DNA from: Cycas panzhihuaensis
Taxonomy: Eukaryota; Cycadophyta
Reading direction: 5' to 3'
NCBI GenBank assembly: GCA_023213395.1
Contig: CM041465.1
Span: forward strand, 227,733,741 to 227,797,740
DNA length: 64,000 nt
The notes below the pieces were generated by a model. It was not told the origin of the DNA and did not search any database. It saw only the letters and a list, made by a program, of their open reading frames with translations. Positions 1-11,472 of the stretch are shown one piece after another (within the stretch, counting starts at the first letter, position 1; each line of letters begins with the position of its first letter). The translations under genes and the position numbers were made by a program.

Positions 1-446
1 GCTAGGGGGTGTAGGGTGTTCACTCAAAATACCCTAGATTTTATGGTCGAGATTTATGCCTTGTATGGCTCTCTCATATAGCCCTATTTAGGGTGATTTT
101 TCATTATGTTGATGGTGTTCAATGTATTGGATGTATTGTGAAGAGTTAGGTGGCTAGTTGTTATTACTATGAGCATTCTACTATAGATTATATATATTTC
201 TCCATTCTTTGATAATAAAAAGATCGACACCTTTTCTATGTGGATGTTTCCCTAGCACATTACTAGGGTTTTACCGCATTATATCAGGTGTATATGTGAT
301 GCTTTAGCTTTCTAATTCATTTTATTGTATTATCTCTGGTTTAAGAACTTGTATGTTAAATTTTAATTTTGATTCATATAACTAGTTACAAAATAGTTTA
401 GATCTTGGTAGAGGTTTGAGGTTATTGGGACCTTGTCTTCTCAACA
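1..446 (+). repeat. 5' LTR of copia A (partial)
   Basis: Matches the 3' LTR from 4609 onward. Bases 1-12 match 4609-4620 and bases from 13 match 4721 onward, so a GC-rich 100-bp block present in the 3' LTR is missing here. The end at about 446 is set by the following primer-binding site. Confidence 0.85.
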
Positions 447-448
447 AG

Positions 449-460
449 TAGTGTCAAAGC
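449..460 (+). promoter_or_regulatory. Primer-binding site of copia A (tRNA-iMet type)
   Basis: The sequence tagtgtcaaagc differs at three positions from tggtatcagagc, the usual plant copia site complementary to the 3' end of initiator tRNA-Met. It sits just after the LTR end and about 60 bp before the gag start. Confidence 0.6.
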
Positions 461-518
461 TACTTTTATTTTTGTAATGAGTTTGTGAAGATTTTGGTGT
501 CAGCTTTTTCTATACTAA

Positions 519-1700
519 ATGGTGAAACTAGCAAATACAAAGTTTGAAATGGAAAAATTTAATGGCAAGAATAACTTTAAGTTGTGGAAGTTGAAAGTGT
601 ATGATGTTTTAATACAAAAAGGTTTATACAGAGCTCTTGCAGGTAAATCGAAGAAACCCACAAGGATGGATGATAATGAATGGGATGATTTAGATAAAAG
701 GGCTCTTAGCATAATATAATTATGCTTAGTGGATGAAGTTCTATTTAGTATCGTAGGGGAGTAGACAATAATAAGATTATGGACCCAGGTGGAAAGCTTG
801 TATATGACCAAATCAATTATGAATCGAATCTACTTGAAGAGGCAACTATACTCATTACGAATAAATGAAGGTATAAAAATTGTTGATCATTTAAATATTT
901 TCAATACTCTTAATTGTTAGTTTACTAGTATCAATGTTATAATTGAAGATGAGGATAAGGTTGTTACCTTGTTATGTTCATTACCAGAATTCTGTGATAA
1001 TATTGTCATCTTAATTAGTTTTAGCACTATAGATGAATTAGACTATGATTCTATTATGATTGCTTTACTGATGGAAGAAGTGAGGAGGTAGTCTAATCTT
1101 AAAACCTCCATACCAGAAGCTATGACAACAAGGGGTAGAACAATTAAAAGAGGATAAAGCTCTAGGGATATATCAAGGTCAAAGTCAAAAGTCAAGAAGA
1201 GTAAGCTTAGATGTTGGCACTGTAATAAGATAAATCACCTCAAGAAGGATTACTACGAAAGGAAGGAGTTCTAGAAGAAGGAAGATTCTGCCAAGCAAGC
1301 TAATCAGGTGGAGTCGAATTAAGGTACCAATGATGATATCTTAGTTACTTGTAATATTTCTCATTATCATCATGATTAGTCATTAGATTTGGGTGCTTCA
1401 CACCATATGTGTCCATACAAGAGTTGATTTTCATCATACCAACCTCTTGATGGTGGTGATGTACTTATGGGAAATGAAGTTTCTTGTAAGACAATAGGCA
1501 TTAGTAGCATCATAATTAAAATGTTCATTGGTGTAGTGAGAACATTAACTGAAGCTAGACATGCACTTGATCTGAAAAGGAATCTAATTTTCTTGGTTGA
1601 ACTAGATTCTTATGATTATAAGTAAACAGGTCATGAAGGAGTCTTAAATGTATCAAAGGGTACCTTGGTTATTATGAAAGACTTCAAGAAAGCAAACCTT
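519..1700 (+). pseudogene. gag and protease region of copia A
   Basis: An ATG at 519 opens 66 codons of a copia gag (UBN2-type start: KFNGKNNFKLWKLKVYDVL). Further on, a zinc knuckle is visible near 1210-1255 as CWHCNKINHLKKDY, with its last cysteine changed to tyrosine by one transition. The aspartic protease motif near 1384-1407 reads LDLGASHHM, where the family has Asp-Ser-Gly. Stops fall at many sites where the family has Gln, Trp or Arg. The products would have been capsid protein and the protease that matures the polyprotein. No start other than 519 keeps the gag N-terminus. Confidence 0.85.
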
Positions 1701-1709
1701 TAAATTTTA

Positions 1710-2680
1710 GTGGGAAGTATAGATGTTATCCAGACAACTACAATATTAAAGACTATAAAAGATCCAACTCAGTTATGGCATCAGAGACTTGGGCACATGA
1801 GTGAGAGAGGACATAAGGTGCTAATGAACTATAAGTTACTTCCTAACTTACAACTTTCAGATTTGGATTTTCACAAATATTATATTTTTGGAAAGTAGTG
1901 TAGGCTCAAGTTTAAAGTAGGGAGTCCTACTAGTAAAGGTGTTTTAGATTATGTACATTCAGATGTGTGGGGACTAGCCCCTACAATATCTTATGGAGGA
2001 TCATTGTACTTTGTCACATTTATAGATGATTACTCCAGAAAGGTACGGGTCTATTCTTAAAAAAGGAAATCTAAAGTTTTCAGTGTGTTTAAGTAGTTCA
2101 AGGCTCTAGTTGAGAAGACCACTGACAGGTCAATCAAATATTTAAGAACTAACAATGGGGGTGAGTTCAACTCCTTGGAGTTTGAGAACTATTATAGAGA
2201 AGCTAGGATTGAAAGGCATAAGACCACTAGCTATACTATGCAACAGAATGGCATAGCTAAGTGCATGAATAGGATACTCTTAGAAAGAGCAAGAAGCATG
2301 CTAAGTAATATAGGTGTGGAACTGGGCTTATGGGCAAAAGCTATTCAAATAACTTCTTATTTAGTAAACAGGTCACCATCACTTATAATAGACTATAAGA
2401 TTCTTGAAGAGGTATGGACTGGACATCCATGTGACTATTTAAATTTGAAAGTTTTTGGTTGTGATGCTTATGCCTTGACTGATAAAAGTCAACATTCAAA
2501 GTTAGACCTAAAATCTAAGAGATGTATCTTTGCTGGTTATGGTGATAGAGATGGTGTGAAGGAATACATGTTGTGGGATCCTACTGCCCACAAAATTACT
2601 ACTAATAGAGATGTATTTGATGAATATCCCTTTCTAAAATTAAATAGTATAGAAGTTGAAGTGAAACATGAGTAGAAAGT
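1710..2680 (+). pseudogene. Integrase region of copia A
   Basis: The zinc-binding region starts with LWHQRLGHMSERG near 1773; its two cysteines are partly lost (HKYYIFGK, stop, CR). The core follows with HSDVWG, then FIDDYSRK near 2020, and a 166-codon open stretch at 2175-2675 that includes the third catalytic region. There the catalytic glutamate is replaced by lysine (NGIAKCMNR), a single transition. The C-terminal region (KVFGCDAYAL, CIFAGYGDRDGVKEY) is well kept. Stops at about 1895, 2058 and 2094 break the frame. The enzyme would have joined element cDNA to host DNA. Confidence 0.9.
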
Positions 2681-2809
2681 TGAACATCAGCAGGTTAATC
2701 TTAAGACCCAACCATCTTTGGAAACAAAAGAACAAGAAGATCTTTCTGAAGATGAATCTACATTAGATTTATAGGAGTATGTGGGCATTTCTCCACCAAC
2801 TATTAGAAG

Positions 2810-4435
2810 ATCTATATGAGTTAGTCATCCACCTGACAGGTATAACCCTTCTATTTCTATTGCTTTAGTTTCTAATGATGGTAAGCCTACATGCTATCAG
2901 GAAGCAATAGATGATATCTATACTAAGAAGTGGAAGAGGGCTATGTAGGAAGAGATAGATGCTTTGAAGAAAAATAATTCATAGGACTTGGTAAAACTTC
3001 CACATAGCACGAAGACTATTGGTTGTAAGTGGGTTTTTAAGAAGAAAATGGATGTTGATAGAAAGGTTGACAAATATAGGGTAAGACTGGTGGCTAAAGG
3101 CTTTACACAGAAAACAGGTATTGACTTTCATGAGATCTTTTCACTAGTTGTCAAACTTATTTCAATTCTAGTTCTATTAGCATTCGTAGCTTCTCGTGAT
3201 TTGGAGTTGGAGTAGTTAGATATTAAAATAACTTTTCTACATGGAGATTTAGATGAGGAGATCTATATGGATTAACCAGAAGGGTTTGTATAAGATGGTA
3301 GGAAAGACTTATTTGCAGGGTGAGGAAATCATTATATGGCCTAAAGTAATCACTTAAGCAATGGTACAAGAAGTTTAATGCCTTCATGGAAAACCAAAAT
3401 TTTAAAAGAAGTGAGTATGATCATTATGTTTACTTTAAATTCTTAGACAATAGCTTATTTATTATCTTGGTATTATATATTGATGACATGTTGGTTACAA
3501 GCAAGAGTATGGCAGAAATCAATAAGTTAAAGACTCAATTGGCTATGACTTTTGATATGAAAGATCTAGGAGCTACAAAATAAATCTTAGGAATGGAGAT
3601 ATATAGAGACAGGAAAAATGGTAAGCTATAGTTATCATAATAGAAATATATGGAGGAGGTGCTAACTAGGTTTAGTATGGCAAATGTGAAACCAAAGAGT
3701 ATCCCGTTGGCTACCCATTTCAAGCTTTCTTCGAGTATAAGTCCTAGTAATGAAGAAGAAAAGGATTATATGCCTCGTGTAGCTTATGCCAGTGTAGTAG
3801 GAAGTTTGGTGTATGCCATGGTATGTACAAGAACTGACATTTCACATGTAGTTAGTGTAGTTAGCAAGATTATGGAAAATACAAGAAAGAAACATTGGGT
3901 AGTAGTGAAATGGGTGTTTCAGTATTTGAGAGGCACAAGTGATTATTACATCACCTTTGGAGGTACATATAATCAAGTTTATAGATATGTTGATTAAAAC
4001 TTTATAGGAGATTTAGATAAGAGAAGGTCTACTTGAGGTTATATATTTACTCTTGCAAATGGTCAAGTTAGTTGGATGTCAAAATTATAGAGTATAATAG
4101 CATTATTGATTACAGAAGCTAAATATATTACTGTAACACATGCTTGTAAAGAAGCAATCTGGTTGCTGGGTCTATTAGTTGAGCTTCGAAGGTAACATAA
4201 AAAGGTAAAGGTATTTTGTGATAGTCAAAGTATCATTTATTAGTAAAGAATCCATCTTATCATAGTAGGACAAAGCATATTGCTCTTAAGTACCATTTTG
4301 TTAGACAAGTTGTGGAAGCAGGTGGAGTGACACTTGAGAAGGTTAACACAAAATAGAATTATGTTGATATTTTCACAAAACTAGTACTATTAGAGAAGTT
4401 CAAATGGTGTTTGACTTCTCTTAGCTTGTAGAAAA
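2810..4435 (+). pseudogene. RT and RNase H region of copia A
   Basis: The RT N-terminus is seen as GCKWVFKKKMDVDRKVDKY near 3025, followed by RLVAKGFTQKTGIDF. A frameshift lies near 3310-3340. The active-site box LYIDDMLV near 3471-3494 is intact. RNase H follows, with GSLVYAMVCTRTDI near 3800, YLRGTSDY near 3930, and a decayed C-terminal part to about 4430. At least eight in-frame stops are present. The domains would have copied the RNA and removed the template. Confidence 0.9.
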
Positions 4436-4477
4436 GGTGATGAATGGTCCAGGAAAGGTATCGGGTAAATTGTTGTC

Positions 4478-4488
4478 AAGGTGGAAAT
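4478..4488 (+). promoter_or_regulatory. Polypurine tract of copia A
   Basis: aaggtggaaat sits directly before the TGTTAGA-type start of the 3' LTR, the usual place for second-strand priming in copia elements. Confidence 0.75.
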
Positions 4489-5155
4489 TGTTAGATAATA
4501 TGACAACAATGTTTTAGAGGTTAAAATTTTGACAGGTTAGTAGTACACTTCCCCCCCCCCCCCCCCAAATTTCTTCGAGGGTTTCAAGGGGGGCGGGAGC
4601 CCCCTTTGGCTAGGGGGTGTGGGGGGCATTGGAACCCCTCCATAAAGAGGGGGTTCAGGGGCGATAGCCCCTAACCCAAAAAGTTAGCACTGAAAAGCAT
4701 AATAAATTATAAAGAGAATTAGGGTCATTTACTCAAAATATCCTACATTTTATGGTCGATAATTGTGCCTTATATGACTCTCTTATATAGCCCAATTTAG
4801 GGTGTTTTTTCATTATGTTGATGATGTTTGATGTTTTAGATGTACTGTGAAGAGTTAGGTGGTTGGTTGTTGTTGTTATGAGCATTCTGCTATAGATTAT
4901 GTACATTTCTCCATTCTTTGATAATAAAAGGATCAATACCTTTCTTGTGTGGATGTTTCCCTAGTACATTGCTAGGGTTTTACCATGTTATATTGGGTGT
5001 ATATATGATGTTTTAACTTTTTAATTTATTTTATTATATTATCTCTGCTTTAAGAACTTGCATATTAAATTTTAGTTTTAATTCCTATAACTAGTTACAA
5101 AATAGTTTAGATCTTGGTGATGATTTCAAGTTATTGGGACCTTGTCTTTTTAACA
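4489..5155 (+). repeat. 3' LTR of copia A
   Basis: Starts TG after the polypurine tract and ends CA at about 5155, 667 bp. It contains a run of 16 C (4551-4566) and a GC-rich block of short inverted G and C runs (about 4570-4680) that is partly absent from the 5' copy. The flank at 5156 is gypsy RT coding DNA read on the minus strand. Confidence 0.85.
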
Positions 5156-5990
5156 GTTTCTAAATGTTGGAGATATAGGGGCATATTGGTACTATAAATT
5201 AATATATCATCCAAGAAGACAATAATGAACTTTTGAAGGTAAAGAGCAACAATTTTATTTATGAGGGCTTAAAAAGTAGCTAGGGTATTATATGAACCAA
5301 TTAGCATGGCTTGAAATTCAAAGTGACCATGATGGGTTCAAAATATTATTTTGTGCCTATCCTCTCGGGTTATTGGTATTTAATAATATTTGGATTGTAG
5401 GTATAATTTAGAAAATATTGTAATCCCATGGATTTCATCTAATATATCATTTATCTAGAGGGTAGGAAACTTATTCTTAATGGTTAGTTTATTGAGTTCC
5501 TTAAAGAACCATGCTTTTTTTGAACTAATACAATGTGGGCTACATAGGAGCTTTTACTAAGCTATATTATTCCTATATCTATAAGTTCATTAATAATGTG
5601 ATTAATCTCATTCTTTTAGAAGTAAAAGTCTTGGTACAAGTGTAGGCTGATAGGGTTGTGAGGGTTTTTAAGGTCTGTCGTATGGTGAAATCTATGATAT
5701 AGGGGAGGGCCATTAGGTAAGGGGTAGAAGAATGATTGGTCTTTAGTAAAAATGGTTTAGATATCTAGGTTAACTTTAGATTATGATTAAATGTTATTAA
5801 GGTAAATAATATATCCTATGCTCCTATTGAGCTACTTACTCATTTCCTTAAGGGAAATGAGTTTGTTAGGTAGGGATTAGAGGTTTTAGAGATTATGAGT
5901 TTGATTATAATGGTCTTTAAACATTATAAATGGGCTCTTAAGGGAGTTATTAATATTATAAGTTCTTAGAGTTTGGAGCCATTAGACCCT
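5156..5990 (-). pseudogene. Ty3/gypsy G, RT fragment
   Basis: Read on the minus strand, the stretch shows gypsy RT landmarks: an ELIDIGII region near 5590, LNKLTIKNKFP near 5480, THHGHFEFQAMP-like text near 5330 (degenerate), and an active-site region FIIVFLDDILIY-like near 5200. Stops and frameshifts are frequent. The fragment is cut at 5155 by copia A and at 5991 by element L. The remaining 5760-5990 is too decayed to read. Its protease and gag continue beyond L at 14446-15610. Confidence 0.8.
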
Positions 5991-5995
5991 AAGAT
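5991..5995. repeat. Target-site duplication of element L, left copy
   Basis: AAGAT, identical to 14441-14445. The two copies directly flank the LTR ends of L. Confidence 0.85.
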
Positions 5996-6478
5996 TATTG
6001 AAATATATGATTTATCATATATATAATATTTAATGTTAGTGAGATATACACATATACAATCCCACCAATCATACATATTGAGATATGTGAGATGTATATA
6101 TATCCATGTAATCATACTATTAAATGATATAAAGGCTTAAAAGATATCATAGGCTACTCATGAGGTGAATCATATTATAAATATGTATATAAACCACTTG
6201 AGAACTTGAGAAAGGTCATTGACTAGGAGATGTATTCATTATGATCATAAAAGGAGTTCTAACCTCAAACTTTTCTATGATTTTTTCTACACTAGGTTTT
6301 TCACATATAAATTTATTATCTTTCTTGTGATGAATGCTTTGTATATTTGATGTTTACTTTATCTATTTATTACTTTACTTATGTATATAACTCATAAGAT
6401 AATTTTGCTATTATATTTACATCATATATTCTATTGTTACTCTATATTTTTTACATGGTATTAGAGTGATTTATAATA
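5996..6478 (+). repeat. 5' LTR of element L
   Basis: Aligns over its whole length with 13941-14440. The end is fixed by the primer-binding site at 6479 and by the AAGAT duplication at the matching end of the other LTR. Confidence 0.85.
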
Positions 6479-6495
6479 GGGTATCAGAATCATGG
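6479..6495 (+). promoter_or_regulatory. Primer-binding site of element L (tRNA-iMet type)
   Basis: gggtatcagaatcatgg is close to tggtatcagagc plus its usual extension. A second similar string at 6456 (tggtattagagt) lies inside the LTR, since the homology with the 3' LTR continues past it. Confidence 0.7.
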
Positions 6496-7980
6496 TAAGT
6501 TGAAAGATCTAGTGAAGATAGATTGCATGTTTATCATAGCCATAATTAGTTGAAAGATTTTATGCAATGAGAAGAATACTATTGAGCCAATTTGATGAGC
6601 GAGAATGAACTAATGGTAGAGCTAATAATAGAGCCATGGCAGAGTTAGTATAAGAGATAAACCTGAGGTGAATATATTAAGCCATAGATCTAAATATGCT
6701 AGTGTTTTACTGTGATATGTGACCAAGATTTAGGGGCCAGATCAATGAGATGAAGATGAAGCCACAAAAAGTCACATGAATTATAGATATTAATGGTATA
6801 TTGATATGATGATTTTATAGTGGGTATTTATTTAAGCATGTGGTGCTCCACATTCATGAACATGCAGATATTGAAAGAAGTCCACCTATGAAGATTTTTT
6901 ATTTCATTAATGAAGGCTTTTATGAGTGTCCTATTAAGGATTCACTGTCACTAATGAATCATTTTAGAGGCCTTTATAAGCATCTCAATTAGAGATTCAC
7001 AACCAAAATAAACTCGTTACCCCATTAATAAGAACAAAACATGCAGTAGGCCTGTATAATGGCATATTAGTATGTATAAAGACAAGTACAAACATGATGT
7101 TGATAAGTATGAAACATATATTTAATAACAAATAAGGTATGTGGCATATAATAAATCTTGATATTGAAGGCATATTATTGATATGTGGTTTGATAAAAGT
7201 ATGAGGGCAACATATTTAAATAGTTAAATGAGTATAGTTTACATGGCATGAAGATGTTTGATGTAATGTTAATATTGGCTAAGTGAAAATATAAGGACAT
7301 CATTACTGAGGATATGTAATATATCAAATACTATTGATTGATGTTATTATGGCGACATAAAAAAATATAAGGGAATTATTATTATGTGGGTAATATTACA
7401 TATATTAATAAGGGCAATAATGGGTAGACTATTATGAGATTAGGATACTTCTATGTATATTTATAACAAAATTTTATTTGGGAAGCATTCTTTATACTAT
7501 GACTATAACTTAAGGTTGGGTACCATGATTTGATGCTTATTGCCAAATATTATTAAGCAATTTTAATTTGCAAATGAGGATTTAAATAATTTTAGTGAAG
7601 GCTATTTAAATGCATATTATACCCATTATGAGGGTAGTTAATATCAAAGCATGTGGTGGCATTATATGGTTATATTATTTGAATATTAGTTTGTTATGGG
7701 TGATTAATCAAATTATGAATAATTTTTTGTTTAAGTGAAGCTAGGTATAGAATACATCCATAAGGAGATTTAACCACTATTGGGATAAACCCTAATGTGA
7801 TTAGAGATCTATGTGCCTAGGGCTCCTGAAAGCCACCTTTGAGAGCCCTAGGGTACCTAGAGCCTACTAATAGCTGTCTAAAGGGACCTAGAGATGATGC
7901 AATACTCTTAAGGTATGTGCAATAATTATTAATTATTTTTTTTTAATATTATTTGAATATTAACAGCTAACATGCAGGTC
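6496..7980. other. Interior of element L, left part, no gene recognised
   Basis: AT-rich, with stops in all frames and no retroelement motif. A stem-loop with perfect 10-bp arms (cctagggctc, 7816-7825, with 7843-7852) and a 17-nt loop is the only structure noted. Confidence 0.5.
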
Positions 7981-8130
7981 AGGTTGATGGCATTTTCTAC
8001 CTCCCCAAATGTCTATTTATGGGGTGGGAATACCTCCCTGGTATTTTTTAACATTGCCATGATTGGAAATCTTATGTTAACTCAAAATGCATTCAGTGTA
8101 AAGTCTCGCTCTGCTCCTCTGTGACCCACA
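7981..8130 (+). repeat. 5' LTR fragment of element M
   Basis: Shares aggttgatggca to gtgacccaca with 11324-11472. It begins abruptly at 7981 and ends in CA before the primer-binding site. Confidence 0.75.
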
Positions 8131-8132
8131 TT

Positions 8133-8144
8133 TAGTATCAGAGC
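8133..8144 (+). promoter_or_regulatory. Primer-binding site of element M
   Basis: tagtatcagagc matches 11 of 12 positions of the initiator tRNA-Met site and lies 2 bp after the LTR end. Confidence 0.75.
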
Positions 8145-9016
8145 CCAAGGTTCAATCCTTGGAGGCATTTCTTACAAACCCTAGTACATGTTATCCTTGC
8201 TTTTGAGCTTTCAAGCCTTGTAAATTTTTTGATGTGCCTGTTGGGTGACTTTGTCAACTTGAAGATCATTTCAAGTTATATCTTATGTATATTTTGTTAT
8301 GGGACTATTATCAAGCTTTGAAGGGCTATTTTGGTGATGATGAGAGGTTATTTTCAAGTCCATTTTAAAGTTTTGTAGCAGTTTGAAGCCTATTAAGGCT
8401 ACTAGGGTGGACATCTTCTACGCATGTGGCACCATAATAAATTTGCATGTAGGTGAAAGTCCACGAAAGATCATTCCAACTACTTAAAGACCATCTCCAT
8501 TGCATGCCAGTGGATAAGAATACAACTAGGATCATTGACAGTAGTTGAAAGAGTCCTTCTTGGTTAGGAGTGACTTCATTTCAATTTTTTTTTCATAGAT
8601 CTATAGGTGGATAAAGGTCCTATATTATTTTTTCTGATATGTACTCTCCTTATGTTAAAAATATTCAAAAATTTAGTATTCTAGCTTATGTCCTTATGTA
8701 TTTCTCAAAATAAAAAGGGGAGGGGGGAGAGGGGGGGAATATGCCAGGTTTGTGGTGCTTGAGTTGGGCCCTATTTGCTGCCAATGACCTTGAACAACTC
8801 TCCTCAACTGTTGTCGACTATATGAAAACTAGCACTCATCATTCTAGATTTGTACCTGTCTCTGACTCAATATGTCAGCTCTAGTTGTGTTTGTTATCGA
8901 TAACTACCTATATGAGCCTCATCTTTAGCATTTGTAGAATTCTCTTCATGCCTTTATTGATTATCCTTCATATAACTGCATTCTAATCTACTGAAACCCT
9001 TACACAATATACTTGA
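8145..9016. other. Interior of element M, left part, no gene recognised
   Basis: Leader-like DNA without open frames. It contains a G-rich tract at 8717-8737 (runs of 4, 6 and 7 G) that could form a G-quadruplex on the plus strand. Confidence 0.5.
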
Positions 9017-9502
9017 TTAAAAATCAATATAAGTAGTTATGCACATAGTATATATTCTTTTCTTTGCCTCCTCTTCACTTCCAATGATAAAGGTGAGCAT
9101 CTTAGCAAACATGACAATTATTTCCTCATGGCTAGGTGGGGGTTTCTAAGCGAACTCTATTGTAATAATCCAATACTTATAATCGATGCCTTCAAAGAGC
9201 TTGATCTCCCTCGGTTCTCTATTATGGTATGAATCTAAGGGCGAATACACCAACCTAGACCCTGACATTCTATAGAACACAATGATGCATCTTGAAGGAG
9301 GCGATTATGGATATAAATCAAATGCATTACTAAGTATTGCAGCAGCCAAAGGACAGGCACATGACGTTCTAGGAACCAAACTCAAAGGAGAATGAGATGT
9401 AGATGAAGTTGAAGATGTTAAGGCTCTAGAAAAGGCTCTTAGCAATAATGGAGAAAAAGAGATGCTAAGTGCATGACAGAGACAGATAGCCATTATCGCC
9501 AT
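9017..9502 (-). pseudogene. MORF/RIP-type organellar RNA-editing factor, captured N-terminal fragment
   Basis: From an ATG at 9502 (minus strand) one reading frame runs for about 160 codons with two internal stops. The first ~65 residues are rich in Ala, Ser, Arg and Leu with no acidic residues early, like an organellar transit peptide. Then follow SGSRLVYSPLDS and LFEGIDYKYWIITIEF (about 9200-9153), and GSEEEAKKRIYTMCITTY near 9078-9028. These match the start of the conserved domain of MORF proteins (multiple organellar RNA editing factors), which in plants bind PPR editing proteins in plastids and mitochondria. The second half of the domain, with its usual LPDSY motif, is not recognisable below 9017. 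The piece lies antisense inside LTR element M. Which MORF member it came from is unknown. Confidence 0.72.
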
Positions 9503-10803
9503 GATTGGGACTCTTGCAGAACACCTTCTGAGCTGATTCTATCCTTACTTAGAAGTTCTAGCAATGCATTAATAATAGACCTGCACACTCATAGTGGCGA
9601 CTCTCCAACTCACAAACTTGCCCTTTGATCATTTAATGGTGGCTATTGAAAATCTTCCTCACAAACCTGCATACTAGATATCATCAATAGTGACTCAATG
9701 ATTATTCTTGGTGGAACCCTAATAGGGTTGTTATTTTATTAATATTATTGACATAGATTTCAAATTTCTTTGGAAAAAGTTTATTTTTTTCAATTAAAAA
9801 AATGAAATTTAATTATATTATATAGTGATTTCAAGTCTACTCAACCCTCTTAATAGTCAGCACTTGGTCTTATGGAGGTTTTACATGACCAACTGCTAAC
9901 TTATAGAAGGGGCTAGTCCCAATTTTTATCATTTTCTAGAGTACTGGTCACTTTTTTTGTTATTTCTTAAGATTGGGAGGTCCTTTTTTAGTCTTGTCTA
10001 TTGTGTTGGGTCTATAATAGAGAGACCTTTTATTTGACAGGTACTTTGACATATTTTGGAGCTATTTTCATGGAGATTTTTTAATTCAAAGACATAAGTA
10101 TCTACTTATCTTCATTTTTTCTCAACTTCTAGAGGCACATATCACATTCTTGAGGCTTCTTGATATAATGTACCCCAAATGGAGGGTATGACATGTACCA
10201 TGGTCTTACTTTTTAGCTCTTGAAGAACCTATTATAATCATCTTATACTTCATTTATGAGAGAGAGTCATATGTACTACACAAGTCACATATTATTTTTT
10301 AGTCATGTAAAACATTTAATGTTAGTTATTTTATCCATGGTGGTAAGTTGTTAGCTCAACAAGGCATCTTTTAGCCCATGTGGCATGTTTGAGGCCATAG
10401 TGCCATTGTATTTTTGGCTATTAGATGCCAAAGAAGTGTTAGTCCTATTGAGAAAGAGGTAGGACACACTTTTAGAAGCTACTCTTGCCTACCATGTGCC
10501 ATGTGCCATGTGCTTCTTATATATATTTTTTCTGCTTGCACTCCCATATGAGCTAGGGGTGGGACCTTATTCAACTACTCATGCTAGCTCCTAATTGATC
10601 CACATACACAAAGGGAATTTTTATCCAATTGGTAGTTGTAGTGGATGATGACCCATGAATTATAGTAGATTGAATCCACTTCATATGGACTTTGATAACT
10701 TTCTTATTTTGTGCAGTAGCATTTATGATGTAGCAGACTTTTAAAGACTCTAGCTTGTCATTGATGTGACAACATTTATGTAATTAACTATTATAGTGAG
10801 GAA
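9503..10803. other. Interior of element M, right part, no gene recognised
   Basis: 9503-9740 may include the 5' flank of the captured gene; it holds an AACCCTATTAGGGTT-like motif at about 9715-9730. The rest is AT-rich without coding motifs. A short ccatgtg triplication lies near 10495-10515. A purine-rich stretch at 10795-10803 precedes the 3' LTR. Confidence 0.45.
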
Positions 10804-11472
10804 TGTTGGGTGTAATACCCAATTACATTTACCTTATGTAAACTCTCTCTATTTCTTATATTTTATATTAGAGTCGTATGTCACCTTGATATGTGTGCCA
10901 CCTCTAAGTAGTCCAATGGGGTTCTCTCACTAGTGGTGAGCTTGTATTATAAGTATACACTCTTCATTGTTCATAATTGAGTTTTGTCCAATTCTCCACA
11001 CATTGTATCTATTGTTGTTTATACTTCATCCTTTTATAGTTTATTACATGGTGCTATATACTTCATCATTTTGTACTTTATTGCTTATTTTAGTTTGATC
11101 AATAGTTACTCTATTTGGCCTCTTTTTGGTTTGCAGGCTCGTTCTTAACACACAAGTATCAGTTTGTCCTAAAACTTTGTGAGCCCCTTGCTACCTAGGA
11201 TATCTCACTATCACTAAAATTTTGTGATAAACCATCTCTTTGTCTACCCAGGATATCCTTTGGTACTTTATTACTTAGTACTTTATTACTCGGTACTTCA
11301 TACTTCATCCTTCATCCTTCCTTAGGTTGATGGCAATTGTCGCCTTCTCAAATGTCTATTTATAAGGTGGAATACCTCCTTGGCATTTTTTAACATCGAC
11401 ATTGTTGGAAATCTTATGTTAACTTAAAATGCATTTAGTATAAAGTCCCACTCTACTCCTCTGTGACCCACA
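10804..11472 (+). repeat. 3' LTR of element M
   Basis: Starts TGTTGGG after a purine tract and ends CA at 11472. Only its last 149 bp have a partner at the 5' side. It contains short tandem copies of a tacttcat/tactttatt motif at about 11260-11320. Confidence 0.6.

Larger units (their letters stand above)
1..5155 (+). mobile_element. Ty1/copia LTR retrotransposon A, decayed, left end outside the window
   Basis: Order is 5' LTR (partial), primer-binding site, gag, protease, integrase, RT, RNase H, polypurine tract, 3' LTR, which is the Ty1/copia order. The two LTRs align over about 430 bp (1-446 with 4609-5155). All domains are recognisable but carry many in-frame stops and a few frameshifts, so the element is dead. 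Its right end abuts a minus-strand gypsy RT sequence, so A inserted into that older element; the left target site lies outside the window. Confidence 0.93.
7981..11472 (+). mobile_element. Element M, LTR retroelement nested in L, 5' LTR truncated
   Basis: A 150-bp direct repeat (7981-8130 and 11324-11472) is followed at its first copy by a tRNA-iMet primer-binding site. The second copy is the end of a longer LTR that appears to start at 10804 after a purine-rich tract. The 5' LTR therefore lacks its first ~520 bp, which explains the absence of a target duplication. No pol was found. The interior carries a host-gene fragment on the minus strand (9017-9502). Confidence 0.65.

Noticed and set aside
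4551-4566. C16 run as a possible regulatory site
   Set aside because: A homopolymer in an LTR with no support for function; kept only as a note.
6456-6467. Second primer-binding-like string in element L
   Set aside because: LTR homology continues past it to 6478, and the AAGAT duplication fixes the LTR end there, so 6479 is the true site.
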